This document shows positions 15,424 to 24,299 of a stretch of 64,000 nucleotides of DNA, piece after piece (within the stretch, counting starts at the first letter, position 1; each line of letters starts with the position of its first letter). The DNA is from JACJWR01 sp963842975 (GTDB lineage Bacteria > Actinomycetota > Actinomycetes > S36-B12 > UBA10799). The position numbers and the translations under genes were made by a program. The stretch lies in contig CAWJIH010000001.1 in assembly GCA_963842975.1 (NCBI GenBank), positions 1-64,000 on the forward strand. The letters run 5' to 3'. The notes under the pieces are model-generated. The model searched no databases, was not told the origin of the DNA, and worked only from the letters and a program-made list of their open reading frames with translations.

Positions 15424-16461
15424 CTAGGACTCCTTCAACTCGTCATGCCCGCCGAACTCCTTGCGCTGCGCGGACTGGATCTTGTCGGCGAATAGGGCAT
15501 TGCCCTGGGAGGCGAACCTGGAGAACAACGCCCCGGTGAGCACCGGTGCCGGGATGCCCTCCTCAACTGCGGCGATGGACGTCCAGCGGCCTTCGCCGGA
15601 ATCCGACACCCGACCGCCGAAGCCTTCGAGTTGGGGATCCTTCAGCAAGGCGATGGCCGTGAGGTCAAGCAGCCACGAACCGATGACCGAACCGCGCCGC
15701 CAGACTTCGGCAACATCGGTGAGGTTGAGCGAGTACTGGTAGAACTGCGGGTCGCTCAGCGGTGCCGTCTCGGCGCTCGTGGACGCATCGCGGCTTCCAG
15801 CGTCGGCATTGTGCAGGATGTTCAGCCCCTCGGCGTAGGCGGCCATGATCCCGTATTCGATGCCGTTGTGGACCATCTTCACGAAGTGCCCGGCACCCGA
15901 CGGCCCGCAGTGCAGCCAGCCCTCTTCGGCTGGGGCAAGTGCACCCTCTCGACCCGGGGTGCGCTCCACATCCCCAACTCCAGGTGCGATGGAGCGCCAA
16001 ATCGGAGTGAGGCGATTCACCGCGACATCATCGCCGCCGATCATCAGGCAATAGCCACGGTCCAGCCCCCAGACTCCGCCCGAGGTGCCGCAATCGACAA
16101 AATGCAGGCCCTTGTCCTTGACGGACGCAGCATGGCGGATGTCGTCGCGATAGTACGAGTTGCCGCCGTCGATGATGACGTCGTCGGGCTCCAACACATC
16201 GGCGAGTTCGCTGATCACCGAGTCGGTGATGTGCCCGGCTGGCACCATCACCCACACGTGCCGCGGGCCAGTCATTTTGGCCTTCAGGTCCGCCAGGGAG
16301 TCCGCTCCGGTGGCCCCCTCAGCGACGAGCGCCGCCACGTTGTCTGGGTTGGTGTCGAACACCACCGCGTGGTGGCCGTCGCGCATGATCCGTCGCACCA
16401 TGTTGGCGCCCATCCGGCCCAGGCCGACCATACCGAGAGTCATTGGCGAGTCTGTGGTCAC
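15424..16461 (-). CDS. gnd: 6-phosphogluconate dehydrogenase, decarboxylating
   Basis: The 345-aa protein is of the shorter, YqeC-like 6PGDH type: LGMVGLGRMGANMVRRI dinucleotide fold, IDGGNSYYRDD, FVDCGTSGGVWGL and YCLMIGGD, then GPSGAGHFVKMVHNGIEYG with catalytic Lys and His/Asn, and a helical C-terminal domain. It oxidises 6-phosphogluconate to ribulose-5-phosphate. The cofactor (NAD or NADP) cannot be told by eye. The GTG at 16461 follows GAGGAG at good spacing. It is divergent from zwf. Confidence 0.93.
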   Translation of the reverse strand: MTTDSPMTLGMVGLGRMGANMVRRIMRDGHHAVVFDTNPDNVAALVAEGATGADSLADLKAKMTGPRHVWVMVPAGHITDSVISELADVLEPDDVIIDGGNSYYRDDIRHAASVKDKGLHFVDCGTSGGVWGLDRGYCLMIGGDDVAVNRLTPIWRSIAPGVGDVERTPGREGALAPAEEGWLHCGPSGAGHFVKMVHNGIEYGIMAAYAEGLNILHNADAGSRDASTSAETAPLSDPQFYQYSLNLTDVAEVWRRGSVIGSWLLDLTAIALLKDPQLEGFGGRVSDSGEGRWTSIAAVEEGIPAPVLTGALFSRFASQGNALFADKIQSAQRKEFGGHDELKES

Positions 16462-16635
16462 TGCTGCTCCTCATGAATGCGGGATAGGGCGGGTTTGTTG
16501 GCTCCCGTGGAACCGTTTCGCAGTCTGGCACGGCACTCGCCGGTGAGTCGCGGCAACAGCTATGGACTGCCCTTGTTCTTGCGGTGGAGCCACGGGCCTA
16601 TGAACCACTAGGGTGTGGACCGACTAGGAGGCGCA

Positions 16636-18069
16636 ATGGAATTGGGCAAATCGGACCGTCTGGTGATTTTCGGAATCACCGGCGACCTCGGCTTCAAAAT
16701 GACGCTGCCAGCGCTGTTCCGACTGGAGCGCCGCGGTTTGCTCAAGGGGCCGGTGCTCGGGGTGGCCTTTCAGGATTGGACGCACGAGCAGTTGGTCGCG
16801 CGCGCCAAAGAATCGATCACGCTCAACGCAGGTGAGGCGTTCGACCAGGCCACCTTCGACTCGCTGATGTCCAAGCTCCACTACATTTCCGGTGATTTCA
16901 CCGACCCAGCGCTCTACACCAAGGTCGCCGAGCACCTGCAGGGCGCCGAGGCGCCAACTTTCTATCTGGAGATCCCACCGAACCTCTTTGCCACGGTGGC
17001 CAAGGGGCTAGCCGGGGCGTCGCTGTTGGGCGGCCGGGCACGCCTGGTGGTGGAGAAGCCATTCGGTCACGATCTGGCCAGCGCCGATGCCTTGGCCGCC
17101 GATCTGCACCAGTACGTCACCGAGCAGCAACTGTTCCGGATCGACCACTACCTGGGCAAGGAGCCGGTGCAGGACCTGGTGTACCTGCGGTTCGGCAACG
17201 CGCTGCTGGAACCGGTGTGGAACCACAAGCACGTGCGCGCGGTGATGATCACCATGGCCGAGGAGTTCGGGGTGGCGGATCGCGGATCGTTCTACGACCC
17301 GGTGGGGACACTGCGCGACGTGGTGCAGAACCACCTGCTGCAAGTACTGGCCCTCACTGCACTAGAGCCGCCGTCCGGTGGCAGCCTGGCAAGTCGGCGG
17401 CTGGACTTTTTCCGTTCGGTCGAATCCGTCGATCCAGCCCATGTGGTGCGCGGCCAATATCGCGGCTACCGCGATGTTCCCGGGGTGAAGCCGGGCTCGA
17501 CGACCGAAACCTTCATCGCCTTGAAACTGAGCAGCCAATCCTGGCGCTGGGCAGGGGTGCCGATCTACATTCGGGCGGGCAAAGAAATGCCGGTGTCGGC
17601 CACTGAGATCGTCGTACGCCTGCAGTCCCCGCCGGGGGTCCGAACCGGCCACCACCGGGTGCGTACCGCTGGCCACGACGACATCATCCTGCGCATCGGC
17701 GATCACGCCGGAGTAGGCGTGTCGCTGCGGATCAAGCAGCCCGGGGTGGATTCTTCTGAACCCGAACTGCTCAACATGGATTTTGCCAACGTCCTCGGCG
17801 AAATGCCGACCCCGTACGAGCGTTTGCTGCACGATGCGATGCTTGGCGATGACTCGCTTTTCCCCAGCCAGGATGTGATTGACGAAACCTGGCGGATCGT
17901 GGAGCCGATCCTCGATTCACCCCCTGCGGTGCAGACCTATGAACCAGGCACGTGGGGCCCTGAGGCCGCGACCACGATGACCCGGTATGTGGGTGGTTGG
18001 CGGCCGCCGACAATCGCGGATGCCTCGCCGATACCTATGACAAACGTCCCCCGTACCGATCCCTCCTGA
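16636..18069 (+). CDS. zwf: Glucose-6-phosphate dehydrogenase
   Basis: The 477-aa protein catalyses the first step of the oxidative pentose phosphate pathway. The N-terminal FGITGDLGFKMTLPAL is a variant of the usual GATGDLAxRKLxPAL. VVEKPFGHD and the active-site FRIDHYLGKE are present, as are DPVGTLRDVVQNHLLQ and YIRAGKEM. The ATG at 16636 sits 4 nt after a perfect AGGAGG (16626-16631), so the longer GTG start is rejected. It is followed by pgi after 49 nt. Confidence 0.95.
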   Translation: MELGKSDRLVIFGITGDLGFKMTLPALFRLERRGLLKGPVLGVAFQDWTHEQLVARAKESITLNAGEAFDQATFDSLMSKLHYISGDFTDPALYTKVAEHLQGAEAPTFYLEIPPNLFATVAKGLAGASLLGGRARLVVEKPFGHDLASADALAADLHQYVTEQQLFRIDHYLGKEPVQDLVYLRFGNALLEPVWNHKHVRAVMITMAEEFGVADRGSFYDPVGTLRDVVQNHLLQVLALTALEPPSGGSLASRRLDFFRSVESVDPAHVVRGQYRGYRDVPGVKPGSTTETFIALKLSSQSWRWAGVPIYIRAGKEMPVSATEIVVRLQSPPGVRTGHHRVRTAGHDDIILRIGDHAGVGVSLRIKQPGVDSSEPELLNMDFANVLGEMPTPYERLLHDAMLGDDSLFPSQDVIDETWRIVEPILDSPPAVQTYEPGTWGPEAATTMTRYVGGWRPPTIADASPIPMTNVPRTDPS

Positions 18070-18118
18070 CCCCATCCGCTCGGCAACTTGCACCCGAACC
18101 AATCGAACTGGAGCCCTC

Positions 18119-19756
<1,638 letters not shown>

Positions 19757-19791
19757 CGCACCGACCGCGTTGCACTGGCTGTGGCGCCGAG

Positions 19792-19824
19792 GGCCAGGCT
19801 GGCCATTTGAGTCCGCCTAGGCGG
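19792..19824. terminator. Two hairpins downstream of pgi
   Basis: GGCCA-GGC-TGGCC (19792-19804) and the perfect 12-nt palindrome CCGCCTAGGCGG (19813-19824) lie 36-68 nt after the pgi stop and ~180 nt before metH. They may end the pgi transcript; the palindrome could instead be a protein site. Nothing like a cobalamin or SAH riboswitch was recognised in the rest of the gap to 20003. Confidence 0.3.
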
Positions 19825-20003
19825 GTTCGGCGTGCGTAGCGCGGCCTGCGTGGGGCGGCGTGAGCGGCGGGAATCGAGTTGGCCCGTAGAATGGCGGCGT
19901 CCGCCATCGGACACGGGGAATGTAGTGCCTCGAGGACCGATCCAAACAACACGACCGATGCTCGCGGCCCAGCGTGCCGGAAGCATCACAACGGAGTAAC
20001 CAC

Positions 20004-23000
20004 GTGAGTCAGTCTCTGCGCGAAGCCCTGTCCACCAGAGTCGTCGTTGCCGACGGCGCGATGGGCACCATGCTGCAGGCCGCGAATCCCACCATGGAGG
20101 ACTTCCAGGGGCTCGAAGGCTGCAACGAGATCCTCAACGTCACCCGACCAGACGTGGTGCGCAGCGTGCACGACGCCTACTTCGAAGTCGGCGTCGATGC
20201 CGTGGAAACCAACACGTTTGGGGCGAACTGGGCAAACTTGGGCGAGTACGACATCGCCGACCGGATTTTCGAACTCTCCAAAGCCGGTGCTGCGATCGCG
20301 CGGGAATCCGCGGACAAATGGAGCACCCCGGAGCGTCCGCGTTGGGTGCTGGGTTCGGTGGGGCCTGGCACCAAGTTGCCGACGCTGGGGCATGTGGAGT
20401 TTGAAACCTTGCGCGAGGCCTACAGCCTGAACGCGCTGGGTTTGCTCGAAGGTGGAGCCGACGCGATTCTGATCGAAACGGCCCAAGATCTGCTGCAGGC
20501 CAAGGCCGCGATCATTGGCGCCCAAGACGCGATGGCGAAACTCGATGTGGATGTGCCGCTGATCGTGCACGTCACGGTGGAAACCACCGGCACGATGCTG
20601 TTGGGCTCGGAGATCGGCGCCGCGTTGAATGCCCTGGAAGCACTCGGCATCGACATGATCGGCCTGAACTGCGCCACCGGCCCGGCGGAGATGAGTGAGC
20701 ATCTGCGGGTGCTCAGCCAGCAGGCCACCATCGGTATCTCATGTATGCCCAACGCCGGACTACCGCAGCTCACCTCAGACGGCGCCTACTACCCGCTAGA
20801 ACCCGTGGAGTTGGCCGACGCTCACGAGACGTTCGTGCGCGACTACGGGCTTGGATTGGTGGGTGGGTGCTGCGGTACCACGCCAGAGCACCTACGCCAA
20901 GTGGTCGACCGGGTCCGTGGCGTGGCAGTCAAAGAACGCACACCAGCCCCCGAATCTGGGGTATCCAGCCTCTACCAGCCCGTGCGCTTCGATCAGGATG
21001 TCACCTACCTGACCATCGGTGAGCGCACCAACGCCAACGGATCAAAAGCCTTCCGGGAGGCGATGCTGGAGCAGCGTTGGGACGACTGTGTGCGAATCGC
21101 CCGCGACCAGCAGCGCGATGGCGCCCACGTGCTTGATCTGTGCGTGGATTACGTCGGCCGCGACGGGGTGGCCGACATGTCGACTTTGGCGGGGATGTTT
21201 GCCACCGCCACCACGTTGCCGATCGTGCTGGACTCCACCGAGCCGGAGGTGCTTCGCGCCGGTCTGGAGAAGCTCGGCGGCCGATGTATCGTCAACTCGG
21301 TCAACTACGAAGACGGCGACGGCCCGGACTCCCGCTTCGCTCGCACGATGGCGCTGGTGCAACGCCACGGCGCGGCCGTCGTGGCCCTGACCATCGATGA
21401 GGAGGGCCAGGCGCGTACCCGAGAGTGGAAGGTGCGGGTGGCCGACCGGCTGATTCGGGACTTGGTCGACAACTACGGCATGGACGTCGGCGACATCCTG
21501 GTGGACACCCTCACCTTCCCGATCGCCACCGGGCAAGAGGAAACCCGACGCGACGGCATCGAAACCATCGAGGCCATCCGAGAACTCAAAGCCCTGCACC
21601 CCGGTGTGCACACCACCCTGGGACTGTCCAACATCTCCTTCGGCCTCAACCCGGTGGCCCGCCAGGTGCTCAACAGTGTGTTCCTGCACGAGTGCGTGGA
21701 AGCCGGCCTGGACTCAGCCATCGTGCATGCGTCCAAGATCCTGCCGATGAACCGGATCCCCGATGAGCAGATGCAGGCCGCGCTGGACCTGGTCTATGAC
21801 CGTCGGGAGTACGACGATGCCGGCCAGATGACCTATGACCCGCTGGCTCACTTCCTCGAAGTCTTCGCCGGTGCCCAAGCCCAAGGCAGTGCGCAGTCCC
21901 GGGCCGAAGAACTCGCGGCGCTGCCACTGGACGAACGGTTGCAGCGTCGGATCATCGACGGCGAACGCAACGGGCTGGAGGCAGACCTCGACGAAGCCAT
22001 GCAGACGCGGCCGCCGTTGGCGATCGTCAACGACGTGTTGCTCGACGGCATGCGGACAGTGGGGGAGTTGTTCGGCGCCGGCGAGATGCAACTGCCATTC
22101 GTGCTTCAGAGCGCGGAGGTGATGAAAACCGCCGTTGCCTACCTCGAGCCGCACATGGAGAAGACCGACGACGCCGGCAAGGGCACGATCGTGCTGGCCA
22201 CCGTGAAGGGTGACGTGCACGACATCGGCAAGAACCTCGTCGACATCATCCTGAGCAACAACGGTTACACGGTGGTGAACATCGGCATCAAGCAGCCGGT
22301 GAACGCCATTTTGGAGGCCGCCGAGGCACACAATGCCGACGCGATCGGAATGTCTGGCCTGCTCGTGAAGTCCACCGTGATCATGAAGGACAACCTGGCG
22401 GAGATGAACTCCCGAGGGATCTCGGAGAAGTACCCGGTGATCCTCGGCGGCGCCGCACTCACCCGCGCCTACGTGGAGCAGGATCTTGCCGACATGTTCG
22501 ACGGCGAAGTCCGCTACGCCCGCGACGCCTTCGAAGGCCTGAGTTTGATGGATGCCGTGATGGCGGTCAAACGTGGTGATCCCGATGCCCAACTTCCCGA
22601 GCTGCGTCAGCGCCGGGTGAAGGCCACCGGTGGGTCCCGCCGCGCGGCCGTCGAGGACGTGGTGGTGCCGGATCGATCCGACGTTGCCGCCGATGCCCCG
22701 ATCCCACCGGTACCGTTCTACGGCGACCGGATCGTGAAGGGCATTCCGCTGGCCGACTACGTGGCCTACCTCGACGAGCGCGCCCTGTTCCGCGGCCAAT
22801 GGGGGCTCAAGCCTGCGAAGTCTGACCCGCGCACGTATGAGGAAATCGTTGCCGAAGAGGGCGTGCCGCGGCTGCGCGAATGGCTCAGCCGGGTGCAGAC
22901 CGAAGGCATGCTGGAGGCTGCGGTCATCTACGGCTACTGGCCAGCGTGGGCGCATGGCCAGCAGATCGTGATCGGCGACCCGGACAATCCGCAGCGGGAG

Positions 23001-23513
23001 ATCGGACGATTCTCGTTCCCGCGCCAGCAGCGCGGACGATTCCTGTGCCTGGCCGACTACGTGCGCCCCGGCAAACCCGACGGATCAGCCCCGGACGAGG
23101 TCGACAATGTGGCGTTCCACATTGTGACGATGGGCAATGCCATCGCCGAGGCGGCGAACGAACTGTTCGCGGCGAACTCCTACCGCGAGTACATGGAACT
23201 GCACGGACTGTCGGTGCAACTCACCGAGGCGCTGGCCGAGTACTGGCATTCCCGGGTGCGGGCCGAATGGGGAATCGGGCATGGGGATTCCCCGGAGATG
23301 GCGCGGATCCTCAAGCAGGAGTATCTCGGCGAGCGGTACTCGTTCGGCTATCCGGCGTGCCCGGATCTGGAGCAGCAGACGTTGCTGTTTGAACTGCTCA
23401 AGCCGGAGCGGGTTGGCGTGGAACTGAGCGAGGAGTTCCAACTGCACCCGGAGCAGTCCACCTCGGCCATTGTGTTCCACCACCCAGAGGCGATGTACTT
23501 CAACGCTGGTTGA
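20004..23513 (+). CDS. metH: Cobalamin-dependent methionine synthase
   Basis: The ~1169-aa protein has all MetH modules. The homocysteine/zinc module (VVADGAMGTMLQAA, GLNCATGPAEMSE, GGCCGTTPEHLRQ, with zinc Cys in the last two) comes first, then the methyltetrahydrofolate barrel (TIGERTNANGSKAFRE, ATTLPIVLDSTEPEVL), the cobalamin cap and the B12 domain with DVHDIGKN (DxHxxG, about residue 737). The C-terminal SAM-activation domain has GYWPAWAHG and RYSFGYPACPDLEQQ. The GTG at 20004 follows GGAG and fits the family start; the open frame extends 10 codons more. It makes methionine from homocysteine. Confidence 0.97.
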   Translation: MSQSLREALSTRVVVADGAMGTMLQAANPTMEDFQGLEGCNEILNVTRPDVVRSVHDAYFEVGVDAVETNTFGANWANLGEYDIADRIFELSKAGAAIARESADKWSTPERPRWVLGSVGPGTKLPTLGHVEFETLREAYSLNALGLLEGGADAILIETAQDLLQAKAAIIGAQDAMAKLDVDVPLIVHVTVETTGTMLLGSEIGAALNALEALGIDMIGLNCATGPAEMSEHLRVLSQQATIGISCMPNAGLPQLTSDGAYYPLEPVELADAHETFVRDYGLGLVGGCCGTTPEHLRQVVDRVRGVAVKERTPAPESGVSSLYQPVRFDQDVTYLTIGERTNANGSKAFREAMLEQRWDDCVRIARDQQRDGAHVLDLCVDYVGRDGVADMSTLAGMFATATTLPIVLDSTEPEVLRAGLEKLGGRCIVNSVNYEDGDGPDSRFARTMALVQRHGAAVVALTIDEEGQARTREWKVRVADRLIRDLVDNYGMDVGDILVDTLTFPIATGQEETRRDGIETIEAIRELKALHPGVHTTLGLSNISFGLNPVARQVLNSVFLHECVEAGLDSAIVHASKILPMNRIPDEQMQAALDLVYDRREYDDAGQMTYDPLAHFLEVFAGAQAQGSAQSRAEELAALPLDERLQRRIIDGERNGLEADLDEAMQTRPPLAIVNDVLLDGMRTVGELFGAGEMQLPFVLQSAEVMKTAVAYLEPHMEKTDDAGKGTIVLATVKGDVHDIGKNLVDIILSNNGYTVVNIGIKQPVNAILEAAEAHNADAIGMSGLLVKSTVIMKDNLAEMNSRGISEKYPVILGGAALTRAYVEQDLADMFDGEVRYARDAFEGLSLMDAVMAVKRGDPDAQLPELRQRRVKATGGSRRAAVEDVVVPDRSDVAADAPIPPVPFYGDRIVKGIPLADYVAYLDERALFRGQWGLKPAKSDPRTYEEIVAEEGVPRLREWLSRVQTEGMLEAAVIYGYWPAWAHGQQIVIGDPDNPQREIGRFSFPRQQRGRFLCLADYVRPGKPDGSAPDEVDNVAFHIVTMGNAIAEAANELFAANSYREYMELHGLSVQLTEALAEYWHSRVRAEWGIGHGDSPEMARILKQEYLGERYSFGYPACPDLEQQTLLFELLKPERVGVELSEEFQLHPEQSTSAIVFHHPEAMYFNAG

Positions 23514-23514
23514 G

Positions 23515-23931
23515 CTAGTTGTCCGGCAGCCAAGCTGCAATGGCTTCGGCGAAGGACCGCAGGTCGTCGGTGCGGGCGAGGTTGGCCACTACGAGGTCAT
23601 CGTCCACGTCGATGTACTCGTGGACGAGGACATTGCGAAAGCCACTGGCGCGCATGAGGTCCCCAGTCAGAGTCGTGGGGAGCACGCCGTGGGCGCCCAG
23701 CAGTGCGAAAACCTCGGCGTTGGTGTTTGGCGGTCCCCAGCCGCGCACGGCGCAAATGTGCTGCCCGACGTCCACGGCGCATTCGATCGCCGTGATGAAG
23801 TTGTACTTTATCGAGTCCAACCAGCGGCGTTGGTTGCGGATTTCGACAGGGGCGCCCGCCTCCGCGGTCAGGAAGGCCACTGTGTCGAGCATCTGCCGCA
23901 GGAGTCGTTGCAGCCGCACCTCATCGACCAC
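23515..23931 (-). CDS. HepT-like RNase toxin (DUF86)
   Basis: The ~138-aa helical protein of the HepT/DUF86 (HEPN) family has the RNase motif RNVLVHEY near residue 100, fitting RX4HXY. DVGQHICAV and DNFVTAIE-like KYNFITAIECAVDVGQH in helix 3 are typical. It is paired with a MntA-like nucleotidyltransferase, whose end it overlaps by ~11 nt (GTG at 23931, or 23928). Known HepT toxins cut RNA or tRNA and are inactivated when the antitoxin AMPylates the motif Tyr, which is present here. It is convergent with metH, with a 1-nt gap. Confidence 0.85.
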   Translation of the reverse strand: MVDEVRLQRLLRQMLDTVAFLTAEAGAPVEIRNQRRWLDSIKYNFITAIECAVDVGQHICAVRGWGPPNTNAEVFALLGAHGVLPTTLTGDLMRASGFRNVLVHEYIDVDDDLVVANLARTDDLRSFAEAIAAWLPDN

Positions 23932-24298
23932 GGAGGGCCGCCAGGAACTCGCCGTGGGCGCGGACAAAGCGTGGCTTCTCATCGAGCCAGATTTTGCGGG
24001 TCGTGGCCACCCATCGGACCCGAGCAGCGGGGTCGGTCTCGAACAGCAGGTCGCCATGCAGGGCTATGTTGCCCGCGATCTCTAGGGGTGCGTCGTTGAG
24101 TACCAGGAGGTCCACGCCGTCCGGCAGCAAGACGTCCCACGATGCTGGCGGTGCGTCCAACCAGAAGGCCGCCACGTCAAGATCGCTGGCTGGCCGTGGT
24201 CTCCCGCCGGTCGCCCGGGATCCGAACACGAAGGCGAAGGTGGCTCCCGCCGCCTGCAGTTTCGCCGCGACCTGCTCGCGGAGTGCCTGATCGTCCAT
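23921..24298 (-). CDS. MntA-like nucleotidyltransferase antitoxin
   Basis: The 125-aa minimal nucleotidyltransferase has FVFGSRATGGRPRPASDLDVAAF: the GS and the DxD that hold Mg-ATP, separated by 11 residues, slightly longer than the classic GSX10DXD. VDLLVLNDAPLEIAGNIALHG follows, as in MntA proteins. It is expected to AMPylate and silence the adjacent HepT. It starts at ATG 24298, one base after the P-type ATPase stop, so it is likely read from the same transcript. Confidence 0.85.
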   Translation of the reverse strand: MDDQALREQVAAKLQAAGATFAFVFGSRATGGRPRPASDLDVAAFWLDAPPASWDVLLPDGVDLLVLNDAPLEIAGNIALHGDLLFETDPAARVRWVATTRKIWLDEKPRFVRAHGEFLAALRGR

Positions 24299-24299
24299 A

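Noticed and set aside
19757..20003. Cobalamin or SAH riboswitch before metH
   Set aside because: No B12 box or SAH core was recognised by eye; only two simple hairpins near pgi are seen. A covariance model search would settle it.
21714..22955. Long open frame (413 codons) on the minus strand inside metH
   Set aside because: It is antisense to the B12 and activation domains of an intact metH and has no recognisable domain; long shadow frames are expected in GC-rich DNA.
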